Assembly: GCA_965116685.1 (NCBI GenBank)
Contig: OZ220707.1
Location: 3,658,001 to 3,722,000, forward strand
Reading direction: 5' to 3'
Source: Bin80 sp965116685
Lineage (GTDB): Bacteria > Bacteroidota > Rhodothermia > Rhodothermales > Bin80
DNA: 64,000 nt
Below the pieces are notes generated by a model, which worked only from the letters and a program-made list of their open reading frames with translations, searched no databases and was not told the DNA's origin. Within the stretch, counting starts at the first letter, position 1; the number at the start of each line of letters is the position of its first letter. The position numbers were made by a program, and so were the translations under genes. Below, piece after piece: positions 1-9,712 of this stretch.

Positions 1-1028
1 TTTCCGTAAAGCCAGGCCTTCGCACTCTCTTGGTCATGTTTCGGTAAATGACCAAATTGAGACAATGATTTGAATCGTTTGAATACGAGTTCAACCTGCC
101 ACCTCAGTCGATACCAATCAAGCACCTGCGATGCAGAAAATTGATCTGCTGGAAATGTGGTAAATACAATGACATAGCGCGCAAAGCGTAGCGTTTGTTC
201 CATGGGCTTTGTTCCATGGTTTTGGGTATCCTTGCGAATTTTCTTGCAGGCCTTCTGGGCCGCTTCCTCTGTTTTCCGAAGGACACAAACACGCCCCGGT
301 ACCGGAGGATCCGACCCGACGTACACCTTCCATTCCCCAATTGCACCAATGCGGGTGATGGACTCCACCGCACGCAACAGATCAAAGGATGTGTCAGGCT
401 TCGTATGGAAATGGAGCGTACCCGTATTCACACGAACGGTGACATACCCACCAGATTTTGTCACGTATTGCACGCCGCTGGCCGTTGCATAGACACGGTC
501 CGCCAGAATATAATCCCCAGAATGAACCGGAAATTGTTTGAATGATTCGCCGGTTCCCTTTCCCTTGGTTGGAGTAAGTTTGAAGAAATCGCACCCAAAG
601 GAAGGCAGGGCTACGCTATAATGTATGCGCCACTGCGACCCAGTTCGTCCAGGCTCGCAGACCACCGTGGCATCAAACGCACGTACTTGATGCTTCGTAT
701 CACCAGAGATCGTGCTCCCATGTTCCTCAAATAGTGCCTTGCAGAGTGCAGAAAGCCAGTCCCGAGATTTGCGTAGACGTTTGAGCAGCGCTACATCCGA
801 TAGCTCGGCCAGATTTGCCTGACGAGATCGTACAACGGTTTCACGTAGGGAATGCCCGCATCCCAAATGGATCAGCAGAGTTCGCAGAAGGGCCTCTGGA
901 GACTTATCCTTACGCAGTCCGCGTAAGGCGCCCGTATCCGCTGCTAAATCCTTCCAGTTCTCGGGCAGAAACGAAAGCAAGACTCCCCAGTCCTCACTAA
1001 TCGGTGCCGTCGTAACGGTTCGCTTCAT
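1..1028 (-). CDS. IS4-family DDE transposase, C-terminus beyond window edge
   Basis: The minus strand from an ATG at 1028 gives 342 uninterrupted codons that run off the left edge with no stop, so the gene is truncated only by the window. It catalyses cut-and-paste transposition of an IS element. A DDE triad is visible: Asp119 in RAFDATVV, Asp177 in YILADRVYA and Glu313 in the IS4 signature Y-(2)-R-(3)-E-(6)-K (Tyr306, Arg309, Glu313, Lys320). No frameshift or stop was found, so the copy may be active. The SD is weak. The outer IS end cannot be fixed because the partner end is not in the window. Confidence 0.9.
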   Translation of the reverse strand, partial: MKRTVTTAPISEDWGVLLSFLPENWKDLAADTGALRGLRKDKSPEALLRTLLIHLGCGHSLRETVVRSRQANLAELSDVALLKRLRKSRDWLSALCKALFEEHGSTISGDTKHQVRAFDATVVCEPGRTGSQWRIHYSVALPSFGCDFFKLTPTKGKGTGESFKQFPVHSGDYILADRVYATASGVQYVTKSGGYVTVRVNTGTLHFHTKPDTSFDLLRAVESITRIGAIGEWKVYVGSDPPVPGRVCVLRKTEEAAQKACKKIRKDTQNHGTKPMEQTLRFARYVIVFTTFPADQFSASQVLDWYRLRWQVELVFKRFKSLSQFGHLPKHDQESAKAWLYG

Positions 1029-1170
1029 AAAAATTCCGAGCAAGTTCCTTTGATTTAGGGAAAGCTACAATAATTATTGATTGTAAACAAGTTAGCGCTT
1101 ATGGGAGCAATCCGGGTCCCTACCGCGATAAGCGGGTCGGCGCTTTCGATTAAATTATTATGAAGGACGG
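1029..1170. other. Probable IS end and junction with interrupted chromosomal DNA
   Basis: This is the 142 bp between the transposase start and the next ORF. It should contain the promoter-proximal end of the IS4-family element. A short inverted repeat (CGCTTAT at 1096-1102, ATAAGCG at 1128-1134) flanks a GC-rich stretch reading GGGTCCCTACCGCGATAAGC, which may be part of the terminal repeat. No target duplication can be assigned without the other end. Confidence 0.35.
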
Positions 1171-1491
1171 ATGGGCGATTTCAGCAGAAAACAGCGCCGT
1201 AGTCTGGCAAAACTGATCGCGGACGTTCCATTCGGCGAGGGATTGGATAAAGAAGACATCATGTTAACCCTAACACAGGAGTACGGGGAAGCGGAAGCAG
1301 AGAGGCTGTTTGACCGGGCACTGCACTGTGGTGTACTGCACGAGCGCGAAGGAACTTATGCGATCCCAATCCCCTCGATGCAGGATTGGCTGGTATCCAA
1401 ATACGCCCGCATCCAGATCAAATTCCCGCCCCAGGTGCAGGAGACTCGTCGGTCTGGAGAAAAAAGTTTGGGCAGGGGTTTCGAGCGCTGA
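1171..1491 (+). pseudogene. Fragment resembling the C-terminal region of an ATPase-type protein
   Basis: This 106-codon ORF sits beside the IS junction. It has an ATG preceded by a GAAGGA-type SD at short spacing. Residues 1-75 look like a winged-helix or helical domain ending in AIPIPSMQDWLVSKYAR, a type of ending I associate loosely with the C-termini of AAA/STAND-like ATPases. No P-loop or other catalytic motif is present. The frame extends upstream only to a stop at 1129, so the bulk of any parent gene would lie on the far side of the IS or be lost. It could instead be a genuine small protein. Function unknown. Confidence 0.3.
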
Positions 1492-2164
1492 CATACCCAC
1501 GTTCTTTTACGGAGTATTGGAACGAATACCTGAGTGATGTAGATGCTCAGACCCATACCATCTCCTCTCATTTGCTCTAAATTCCGTCTGATCGCATCTT
1601 AGAAAGCCCCCGCTTATAAAGATCACGAGCGTCGCCATGTATACCAAGATATGCCGAGCGTCAATACACTGTCTACGTGCCCGCTCAATCTTCGCCCTCC
1701 GCCCGATTATTGTCTACAAATCCAAAATACAAGTAATCAGGGTCATCAACTTGGGTGATAAAATAAGATGGATGTTTCGTCTCGTGTTCTAATCTTGAGC
1801 CACACACCAAACCAGCCCGCCTTCTGCGGTTGAAGTGAACTGTCCCTGCAGCTGCTATTCCGTGCCACGCTTTCTCATGAAATGATTCCCCTGTATCTTC
1901 TACAGGTTACTGAAAAGAGTAGTTGCTCGGCATAGGTTCCTGAATGAGGGATAGAATCACATCAAATTCAAAGAGGCATTTAGTAATTACTGGATCATGG
2001 GTGACTTTACATGGTATTGGGTCCGCCTCGGTGGCATTTGACCATCTTTGACCATCAATGCAGAAATACCAACATTGTACGTAAATTTCCATATCAGACG
2101 GGAGGGATGCATTTTCTGATAGACCAGCCTCCTACAGATCGTTCACTGTAACGTAATTGACTTG
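1492..2164. other. 673-bp region without a convincing gene
   Basis: Only short overlapping ORFs on both strands are found here and none has recognisable motifs. A 61-codon minus-strand ORF at 1907-2092 is Cys-containing but unrecognised. The stretch probably holds decayed accessory DNA plus the promoter of the prfB operon near its right end; I could not place a specific promoter. Confidence 0.5.
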
Positions 2165-3266
2165 ATGATATCCGGACCAGAAATAGAAAGCTTAATGGAG
2201 CGCGCGCATGCACTCGGAGGCTATCTTTGACGTTGCAAAGCGATCAGAACGGGTTCAGGCGCTGAATGAAAAACGCCTGCTGCCGAGTTACTGGGATAAT
2301 GCCGAAGCAGCGCAGGCGAACGAGCGTGCAATCGCATCCGAGGATGAGTGGTTGCAGGCATACAAGACCGTATGCGAGCATGCGGAGGATGTGTCGGTTC
2401 TGATTGAACTTTCCGAAGAAGAATCAGAAGATTTGGGGGAGGAGATTGAAGCAAGCTGCACGGCATTGCAGCAATCGATTGAGTCCCTTGAATTGCGTAG
2501 CATGCTTTCCGGCGAGGATGACCATCGCAATGCCATTCTGACGATTAATCCCGGCGCCGGTGGAACCGAGAGTCAGGATTGGGCCGAGATGCTGCTGCGG
2601 ATGTATACACGCTATGCAGAACGGCAGGGTTTCAAGGTTTCGATCCTCGGCCACCAGGCGGGGGAGGTCGCTGGTATCAAGAGCGCCTCTCTGAGCGTTC
2701 AGGGGGAGTTTGCCTATGGATATCTCAAAGCTGAATCCGGTGTACATCGACTGGTGCGTATTTCCCCATTCGACTCCAATTCGCGTCGGCATACCTCGTT
2801 TGCAAGCGTATTTGTGTACCCGGAGATTGACGAAACCATAGAGATTGACCTGCGAGCCGCAGATATTGAGTTGCAAACCTTCCGCTCAGGAGGAAAGGGC
2901 GGACAGAATGTGAACAAGCTTGATACCGGTGTACGGTTGATCTGGACGGGGGCTCTCTCAAATGGGGAAAAGGTTCGTGTTGCCGCAGAGTGTACCGAGG
3001 AACGTAGTCAGTTGCAGAATCGGGAACGGGCAATGACCATGCTCAAGAGTCGTGTCTACCGTTTAGAACAGGCAATTCAGGAAGAAGAGAAGAATAAGCG
3101 TGAAGCGCAGAAGAAACGAATTGACTTTGGGAGCCAGATCCGGTCCTATGTATTCCAGCCTTATACAATGGTCAATGATCATCGGACGGAACTCAAAATC
3201 ACAGATGTCCAGTCCGTCATGGATGGAAACCTGCATGCATTTATAAAAGCTTATCTCCTGCAATAA
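2165..3266 (+). CDS. prfB: Peptide chain release factor 2 (programmed +1 frameshift)
   Basis: RF2 reads UGA and UAA stop codons and triggers peptidyl-tRNA hydrolysis on the ribosome. The product has two reading frames. Codons 1-21 (from ATG 2165) end at an in-frame TGA at 2228-2230, and translation continues in the +1 frame from GAC 2229, giving about 366 residues, the normal RF2 length. The stop-recognition SPF tripeptide is at about 200-202 and the catalytic GGQ at about 245-247. Starting at the in-frame ATG 2208 would skip the conserved N-terminus and the frameshift. An alternative zero-frame ATG is at 2195. The nadB ATG follows the stop by 2 nt. Confidence 0.95.
2213..2231 (+). promoter_or_regulatory. 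prfB: prfB programmed +1 frameshift site
   Basis: The sequence CTCGGAGGCTATCTTTGAC matches the canonical RF2 recoding site: an internal SD-like GGAGG, then the slippery CTT codon directly before in-frame TGA and C. When RF2 is scarce the ribosome pauses at UGA and slips from CUU to UUU, restoring the RF2 frame. This is autoregulation known from E. coli prfB. The internal SD ends one base farther from CTT than in E. coli. Confidence 0.93.
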
Positions 3267-3268
3267 CG

Positions 3269-4870
3269 ATGGCCGGCCAACACCAATATGATTATCTCGT
3301 TTTGGGGAGTGGGATCGCGGGGTTATGGTTTTCGCTGGGCGTTGCCGATCAGGGGCGGGTCGCAATCATCACCAAGAAGGAGACCGCCGAATCCAATACG
3401 AATTATGCCCAGGGAGGGATCGCTGGGGTATGGGACAGGAATGACTCCATTGAAAGTCATATCCAGGATACGCTCATTGCCGGTGCAGGCCTCTGTGACG
3501 AGAGTGTAGTCAGGGATGTGATCACCGAAGGTCCCCGTGAGATTCAGACATTGATTGATATGGGGGCATCCTTCACCAAAACAGAGGGGCAGTTGCACCT
3601 GGCTCGTGAGGCAGGGCATGCGCACCCGAGAATCCTTCATGCCAGAGATCGGACCGGGCGGGAGATTGAACGTGTCCTTCTGGAAAAAATTCAGGCGCAT
3701 CCCAATATCACGATCCTTGATTTTCACTATGCTGTGGATCTAATTACGGAGCATCATCTGGGGCAACATGTGACAAGACTACGCCCGGATGTCAGTTGTT
3801 ATGGTGCTTATGTGCTGGATGAGAGGGACGAGACCGTGCATACATTTCTGGCACGTGTGACTCTACTGGCGACCGGAGGATCGTGTGCGGTCTATCAGCA
3901 TACGACGAACCCGTCCATTGCAACAGGAGATGGGGTTGCCATGGCCTATCGCGCAAAAGCACGGGTAGCCAATATGGAATTTATACAGTTTCATCCTACC
4001 TCACTCTATCAGGGGAAATTCCATAAAGGGCGGGCGTTTCTGATCTCTGAAGCCATCAGAGGATATGGTGGTATTCTATTGAATCAGGGTGGAGAGGCAT
4101 TTATGGAGCGTTATGACTCCCGGGCGGAGTTAGCACCGCGTGATATTGTTGCCCGTGCAATTGATGACCAGCTCAAGCACCGCGGAGAAGATCATGTGTA
4201 TTTAGACGTGTCACACCTTGAGAAATCTAAAACGGAGGAAGCATTTCCGCATATCGTAGAGACCTGCCGGAAGCTAGGCATCAATCCGACCTCCGAACCC
4301 ATCCCAGTTGTTCCTGCGGCACATTATCAGTGTGGTGGCGTGCAAACTGATATGATGGCCAGGACGAGTATTACAGGACTCCTGGCGATTGGAGAGGTCG
4401 CCTATACAGGTTTGCACGGAGCAAACCGGCTTGCGAGCAACTCTCTTCTGGAAGCCATGGTTTTCAGTCGAAGAGCGGTCAACATCGCCCCACAAATCGC
4501 AGCACAGCGAGACTTTAATGAGCTGGTGCCGGATTGGAACGCTTCCGGCACCGGGCAGCAGGGGGAATGGGTGCTCATATCTCATAACCGGGAAGAGTTG
4601 CAGCGGACCATGTGGAATTATGTGGGGATCATGCGCTCTGATCTGAGGCTTGCCCGTGCACTGCGTCGAACGCGGCTGCTTTACGAGGAGGTGGAGGAGT
4701 TTTATCATCGAACCCGCATCTCCAGTAGGCTCTGTGAATTGCGTAATCTCATCGCCGTCGCATATCTGATCATTCGCAGTGCACAGATGCGGCGAGAGAG
4801 TCGAGGGTTGCACTATACATTGGACTACCCGGAGCAGGTTACTGCGGAGCGGCGGACTAGTCTGGTCTGA
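3269..4870 (+). CDS. nadB: L-aspartate oxidase
   Basis: This FAD enzyme oxidises L-aspartate to iminoaspartate, the first step of de novo NAD synthesis, which feeds quinolinate synthase (NadA). The 533 residues fit the family. The N-terminal dinucleotide-binding motif GSGIAG is at 13-18. The middle contains the succinate dehydrogenase-like segments NYAQGGIAG, TGDGVAMAYRA and EFIQFHPTSL. The conserved GLHGANRLASNSLLEA motif that closes the FAD site is present, followed by a helical C-terminal domain. It is tightly linked to prfB (2-nt gap), although the pathways are unrelated. nadA and nadC are not in the window. Confidence 0.95.
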   Translation: MAGQHQYDYLVLGSGIAGLWFSLGVADQGRVAIITKKETAESNTNYAQGGIAGVWDRNDSIESHIQDTLIAGAGLCDESVVRDVITEGPREIQTLIDMGASFTKTEGQLHLAREAGHAHPRILHARDRTGREIERVLLEKIQAHPNITILDFHYAVDLITEHHLGQHVTRLRPDVSCYGAYVLDERDETVHTFLARVTLLATGGSCAVYQHTTNPSIATGDGVAMAYRAKARVANMEFIQFHPTSLYQGKFHKGRAFLISEAIRGYGGILLNQGGEAFMERYDSRAELAPRDIVARAIDDQLKHRGEDHVYLDVSHLEKSKTEEAFPHIVETCRKLGINPTSEPIPVVPAAHYQCGGVQTDMMARTSITGLLAIGEVAYTGLHGANRLASNSLLEAMVFSRRAVNIAPQIAAQRDFNELVPDWNASGTGQQGEWVLISHNREELQRTMWNYVGIMRSDLRLARALRRTRLLYEEVEEFYHRTRISSRLCELRNLIAVAYLIIRSAQMRRESRGLHYTLDYPEQVTAERRTSLV

Positions 4871-4972
4871 TCGGAACAATCATCGTTGAGGATGGTAAGC
4901 ATCCATGTAGCGGCAGTGTGCGCACTGGGATCTGTGATCTAGTTGCGGGCAGTAGCCGCTCGACGGCAGAGA

Positions 4973-4997
4973 GGAGCTCGGTTTCGGGCCCCTTTTT
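4973..4997 (+). terminator. Possible intrinsic terminator or attenuator upstream of rimP
   Basis: GGAGCTC and GGGCCCC form a 7-bp stem with one A-C mismatch and one G-U pair around a 6-nt loop, followed by TTTTT at 4993-4997. It lies after nadB and 70 nt before rimP. It may terminate the prfB-nadB transcript or act as a leader attenuator for the rimP-nusA-infB operon, where such hairpins are common. Confidence 0.4.
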
Positions 4998-5066
4998 GTT
5001 TAATATAGACGTTGAACTGCGCCCGTCACGCACGTCGAGACTGGGCGTTTTTAACATACAGTAACC

Positions 5067-5528
5067 ATGGATACGGTTGGACTTGAAGAGCGTGTACGAA
5101 CCCTTGTGGAAGGGGTGCTGGAAGGGGGACCGATCTTTTTGGTCGAGTTTTCTGTACGTGGGAGCAAGGGATCTCATGCGGTGAATGTATTCGTTGAAAG
5201 TGATGAAGACCTTGGGGTAGACCAACTGGTTGAGTTAAGCCGGGAGATTGGATTTATCCTGGATGTGGAAGACATCATGCCTGGGCGCTATACATTGAAT
5301 GTGTCTACGCCAGATGCCACCCGTCCCCTACGTCTACTCCGGCAGTATCGCAAACATATTGGTCGCAACCTGAGAGTTCATTACCGGAAGCAGGAAGATG
5401 CGTTCACAGAAGTTTGTGGAGAACTTTTGTCTGTACAGGAGTCATCCATTCAGATTCAAAATGGGAAGGGGGCGGTAAAGATTTTGCACGAGGATATCCA
5501 ATGGGCTAAAGTGCAGTTACCCTGGTAA
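5067..5528 (+). CDS. rimP: Ribosome maturation factor RimP
   Basis: RimP assists maturation of the 30S subunit. The 153-residue protein has the expected two-part architecture: an N-terminal alpha/beta domain with the segment EDLGVDQLVELSREIG and a following MPGRYTLNVSTPDATRPL stretch that corresponds to the conserved YxLEVSSPGldRPL block, then a C-terminal SH3-like domain. In this copy the usual SPGL is STPDAT. Its position directly upstream of nusA, with an 18-nt gap, is the classic bacterial order. Confidence 0.92.
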   Translation: MDTVGLEERVRTLVEGVLEGGPIFLVEFSVRGSKGSHAVNVFVESDEDLGVDQLVELSREIGFILDVEDIMPGRYTLNVSTPDATRPLRLLRQYRKHIGRNLRVHYRKQEDAFTEVCGELLSVQESSIQIQNGKGAVKILHEDIQWAKVQLPW

Positions 5529-5546
5529 GAACAGAAATTAATTGAG

Positions 5547-6827
5547 ATGCACAGCAGAGATCTTGTTTCGTCATTCGCCGAGATTGCCCGGGAAAAAGAT
5601 ATCGACCGGGATACACTCCAGTTAATTGTGGAGGATGTCATACGGGCCATGATCCGGACGCGGTTCGGTTCGGATGAGGCATTTGAAATTATTCTGAACC
5701 CGGATCACGGAGATATACAGGTTCTGCATATTCGGGAAGTGGTCGAAGACTATGATCTGTCCGACCCGGTGACCCAAATTGAACTCAGGGATGCCATCAA
5801 GATCGAAGATGATTTTGAGGTGGAAGATGAGGTTGCCGAAGAAATAGAAATTGCTGATTTTGGCCGGCGTGCCGTACAGACGGCCCGCTATACATTCCGC
5901 AACCGTATCCGGGACATTGAGAAAGAGAATGTCTATATGGAGTACTCAGACCTTGTCGGGGAATTGGTTGTCGGTGAGATCTATCAGATACGGCGGCGGG
6001 AAATTCTGGTTTTGCATAACAGGGTTGAGTTGGTGATGCCCCGGGAAGAACAGATCCCACGTGACCGCTACCGGAAAGGGGATATGCTGCGTGCAGTGGT
6101 GAAGGAAGTGCGCAGAGATGCAGGAAGTAACCCGAAAGTGATCGTCAGCCGGACCGCGCCGCAACTGATGGAGCGCCTTTTCGAGTTGGAGGTGCCGGAA
6201 ATTGATGAAGGGATTGTTGAGATAAAGTCCATCCAGCGCGAGCCAGGGGACCGGGCAAAAGTGGCGGTCATCAGCCATGATGATCGGATTGACCCTGTCG
6301 GGGCCTGTGTAGGACTCAAAGGCAACCGCATTCATGCAGTGGTACGGGAACTCAGCAATGAAAATATTGACGTCATGGAGTGGACCGATGACTTGTATCT
6401 GCTCATCAAGCGGGCACTTTCACCATCCAATCCGGTGTCCGTAGTCATTAATGACACGTTGGTCCCACCCAAAGCCAAAGTGGTTGTCAAGGCAGATGAG
6501 GTGAGTCAAGCTATCGGCAAAGGCGGGATCAATATCCGCCTTGCATCGCGGATGACCGGGATTGAGTTGGATATTTTCCGGGAGATCCCGGCGGATGAAG
6601 AAGATGTCGAGATTGGCGAATTTGCAGATGAATTCAGCAAGGAAATCATTGATAAGCTTCGCGAGATTGGATGCGATTCCGCGAAAGCAGTTCTGCAGCT
6701 CTCTGTGGACGAACTTGTTCGTAGAAGTCATCTTGACCTTGAGGTGGCAACACGTATCATGGAGTCAATGAAGGCTGAATTCGATGAAGAAGAAGGGCAG
6801 GAGCTAGAGGAAGAATACGAGTTATAG
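5547..6827 (+). CDS. nusA: Transcription termination/antitermination factor NusA
   Basis: NusA binds RNA polymerase and nascent RNA to modulate pausing, termination and antitermination. The 426 residues contain an N-terminal RNAP-binding domain (about 1-125), an S1 domain (about 130-200), KH1 with DPVGACVGLKGNRI, KH2 with QAIGKGGINIRLASRMTG, and a short C-terminal helical region ending in an acidic tail. It lacks the two full C-terminal acidic repeats of the E. coli protein, as in many non-proteobacteria. It lies between rimP and infB. Confidence 0.96.
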   Translation: MHSRDLVSSFAEIAREKDIDRDTLQLIVEDVIRAMIRTRFGSDEAFEIILNPDHGDIQVLHIREVVEDYDLSDPVTQIELRDAIKIEDDFEVEDEVAEEIEIADFGRRAVQTARYTFRNRIRDIEKENVYMEYSDLVGELVVGEIYQIRRREILVLHNRVELVMPREEQIPRDRYRKGDMLRAVVKEVRRDAGSNPKVIVSRTAPQLMERLFELEVPEIDEGIVEIKSIQREPGDRAKVAVISHDDRIDPVGACVGLKGNRIHAVVRELSNENIDVMEWTDDLYLLIKRALSPSNPVSVVINDTLVPPKAKVVVKADEVSQAIGKGGINIRLASRMTGIELDIFREIPADEEDVEIGEFADEFSKEIIDKLREIGCDSAKAVLQLSVDELVRRSHLDLEVATRIMESMKAEFDEEEGQELEEEYEL

Positions 6828-6866
6828 CAACACGGCATCCGTACATAAACGACCGAGATAGCGCAG

Positions 6867-9707
6867 ATGGCAATGACTGCCACAGTAAAAAAATTTAAAA
6901 AAGTTCGGCTGCATAAAGCAGCCAAAGAACTGAACCTGACGGTTGATACAATTGTCAGTCATCTGAGCGAACGTGGATATGCAGATGCGCTGAAAGGGAA
7001 CGGAATCAACGCAGCAATCGCCGATGAAGAGGCCTATCTCGATCTGTTGGAGCATTTTTCAGAGGACCGCGAGATACGTGCACGTGTGCAGGAACTCCGT
7101 TCCATCCGGGAGTCAGAGTTGTCGGATAGGGAGCCGGATGTGGTTGCAGAAGAGGATGAGCCGCCTTCAGATGTTGACACGGATCAGGAAACAGTTGTGG
7201 AAGCGGTGGATGAACCAGTCTCTGTCCCCGAAGAGGAAGTGGTTTCAGAGCCGGATGTAGAGGACGCTTCGCCGGTGGACGTAAGCTCCGTCGATGAAGA
7301 AGAGATCGTATCCGAGCAGGAAATAACTGAGGATGCGGCAGCGGAGTTACCTGCTGAGCCCGTTGATGAGGATGAATCGGTCGCAGAACCGGTAACTACA
7401 GATGCAGAGGAGATTGTACACGTAGACACCGAAGAGGAGGCCCCAGAAGAAGCTGAACCTGTTTTGAGTCCAGAGGAGGAAAGTCCTGAGCAGGGCGAGC
7501 CCGAGCCGGTAGATGAGGTAGCAGACATCCGTCCGGTTGAGCCAGAGAAATTGGCGGAAGACGGCAAAGAGGCGAGTGAAGATGATGTGATCTCGGCAGA
7601 CAGATACAAGCTTCAGGGTACAAAAGTACTCGGTAAAATTGATCTGAAGACGATCGAAGGGGAAGACGAGCCGGGTTCGAAGCGCCGAGGCAAACGCAAA
7701 CGGAAAAAAATTGCAACACCGGCAAAGCCTGCAAAAGGGACTGCAGAGAAGCCGGCAGCCACCCCCGCTAAGCGCAAACGCAAACGTAAGCCGAAGGTAG
7801 ATTCGGAAGAGGTCGGACAGTCCGTTCAGGAGACGCTCCGATCCATGGATCAGGGCAATGTGCGGGTCCGCCAGCGCCGGCGAAGAGCACGCCGTCAGCA
7901 GCGCGCAGAAGAGCGTCTGAATATCCAGATTGAACAGGAAGAAAAGGATCGCAAAATCCGTGTCACCGAATTCGTCTCTACGGGCGAACTCGCCGACTTG
8001 ATGGGAGTCCAGGTGACGGAAATCATCAGTATGCTGCTCAGCTCCGGGATGATGGTCTCAATCAATCAGAGGCTGGATGCGGATACCATTGCTTATGTAG
8101 CAGATGAGTTTGGATGCACGGTTGAGTTTATTACCGAGTTTGGCGCGGATGATATTGAAGTGATTGAAGATGATCCAGAAGATTTGAAACCAAGAGCACC
8201 GGTGGTCACGGTGATGGGGCATGTGGATCACGGAAAAACGTCACTCCTCGATTATGTCCGTAATGCGAGTGTTGCTGCCGGGGAATCTGGAGGTATCACA
8301 CAGCATATCGGAGCTTATAAGGTGACACTTGACGGGGACCGGGTGGTTACATTTCTGGATACACCAGGCCACGAGGCATTTACCGCCATGCGGGCTCGCG
8401 GTGCAAAAGTGACCGATGTTGTGATCCTTGTCGTTGCAGCCAATGATTCGGTGATGCCGCAAACGATTGAAGCAATCAATCATGCAAAAGCAGCCGAGGT
8501 TGCGTTGATTATTGCAATCAACAAGATTGATCTAGAGCAGGCGGATGTGCAGCGGGTCATGAAAGAACTCTCCGATTACAATGTCCTGGTTGAGCAGTAT
8601 GGTGGGAAAGTTCAATGTGCATCTGTATCAGCGAAGACGGGTGAGGGCATTGATGACCTTTTAGAAAAAGTACTTCTTGAAGCAGACCTTCTGGAGTTGA
8701 AGGGGAATCCCAAACGGCATGCCCAAGGGATTGTGATTGAAAGCCGATTAGATCGTGGGCGGGGTAATATTGCGACGGTTCTTGTTCAAAACGGAACACT
8801 CAAAGTTGGAGATCCGTTCGTGGCGGGTGTCTACGGTGGACGGGTTCGTGCAATGTTTGATGAATGGGATAATCGGATCAAAGCCGCGGGCCCAAGCGAG
8901 CCTGCATTGGTGTTGGGGCTTCCAGGCCAGCCCACAGTGGGGGATCAGTTAGCCGGCGTAGAAAATGAATCAGAAGCACGCGAGATTGCCCAAAGGCGTC
9001 AACAGATCTGGCGTGAGCAGAAGATGCGCCAGTATAAGCATGTGCGATTGGAAGACATTGGGCGCCGAATGGCATTGGGAGACTTCAGTGAGTTGAATCT
9101 GATCATCAAGGCGGATGTAGGTGGATCGGTAGAAGCAATCAGCGATTCGTTACACAAAATCTCAACGGATGAGGTAGCGGTGAGCATTATTCATGCGGGG
9201 GTAGGTGCGATTACCGAAAGTGATGTCATGTTGGCTTCCGCATCAGATGCCGTCATTATTGGATTCCAAGTTCGCCCTACTGCGGGTGCACGAGCGGCGG
9301 CAGAGCGTGAAGAGATTGATATTCGCACATATTCGATCATCTACGATGCAATTGAGGATGTCCGGGATGCACTTGAGGGACTGCTGACCCCGGAAGAAAC
9401 GGAAAAGATTACTGGTGTTGCAGAAGTGCGAGAAGTGTTCAAAGTCCCCAAAATCGGATCCGTTGCAGGTTGCTATATATCCGAGGGGCGTATTCGCCGG
9501 AGCGATACGGTTCATGTGTTGCGGGAGAGTATTGTCATCTATAAAGGGCGGCTTGCGTCCCTGCGCCGATTCAAGGAGAATGTACGAGAGGTAGTTTCCG
9601 GTTACGAATGTGGGATTGGGGTTGAGAACTACAATGACATTAAAGTTGGCGACCAGATTGAGGCCTTTGAGATGGTCCAAACCAAGCGTACGCTTGACGT
9701 TTCCTAG
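6867..9707 (+). CDS. infB: Translation initiation factor IF-2
   Basis: This GTPase delivers initiator tRNA and promotes subunit joining. The 946-residue protein starts with an IF2_N-type helical domain (about 1-80), followed by a long low-complexity acidic segment (about 85-245, rich in Glu, Asp, Pro and Val), then Lys/Arg-rich stretches (about 272-345) and the conserved GTPase core. G1 is GHVDHGKT at 451-458, with DTPGHEAF (G3) and NKID (G4) downstream, then domains II-IV. An alternative start is the ATG two codons downstream (6873). The rbfA ATG follows the stop within 5 nt. Confidence 0.97.
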   Translation: MAMTATVKKFKKVRLHKAAKELNLTVDTIVSHLSERGYADALKGNGINAAIADEEAYLDLLEHFSEDREIRARVQELRSIRESELSDREPDVVAEEDEPPSDVDTDQETVVEAVDEPVSVPEEEVVSEPDVEDASPVDVSSVDEEEIVSEQEITEDAAAELPAEPVDEDESVAEPVTTDAEEIVHVDTEEEAPEEAEPVLSPEEESPEQGEPEPVDEVADIRPVEPEKLAEDGKEASEDDVISADRYKLQGTKVLGKIDLKTIEGEDEPGSKRRGKRKRKKIATPAKPAKGTAEKPAATPAKRKRKRKPKVDSEEVGQSVQETLRSMDQGNVRVRQRRRRARRQQRAEERLNIQIEQEEKDRKIRVTEFVSTGELADLMGVQVTEIISMLLSSGMMVSINQRLDADTIAYVADEFGCTVEFITEFGADDIEVIEDDPEDLKPRAPVVTVMGHVDHGKTSLLDYVRNASVAAGESGGITQHIGAYKVTLDGDRVVTFLDTPGHEAFTAMRARGAKVTDVVILVVAANDSVMPQTIEAINHAKAAEVALIIAINKIDLEQADVQRVMKELSDYNVLVEQYGGKVQCASVSAKTGEGIDDLLEKVLLEADLLELKGNPKRHAQGIVIESRLDRGRGNIATVLVQNGTLKVGDPFVAGVYGGRVRAMFDEWDNRIKAAGPSEPALVLGLPGQPTVGDQLAGVENESEAREIAQRRQQIWREQKMRQYKHVRLEDIGRRMALGDFSELNLIIKADVGGSVEAISDSLHKISTDEVAVSIIHAGVGAITESDVMLASASDAVIIGFQVRPTAGARAAAEREEIDIRTYSIIYDAIEDVRDALEGLLTPEETEKITGVAEVREVFKVPKIGSVAGCYISEGRIRRSDTVHVLRESIVIYKGRLASLRRFKENVREVVSGYECGIGVENYNDIKVGDQIEAFEMVQTKRTLDVS

Positions 9708-9712
9708 AATCC

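Noticed and set aside
2208..3266. prfB starting at the ATG at 2208
   Set aside because: Only the zero-frame start upstream plus the +1 shift gives a full-length RF2 N-terminus and explains the TGA at 2228.
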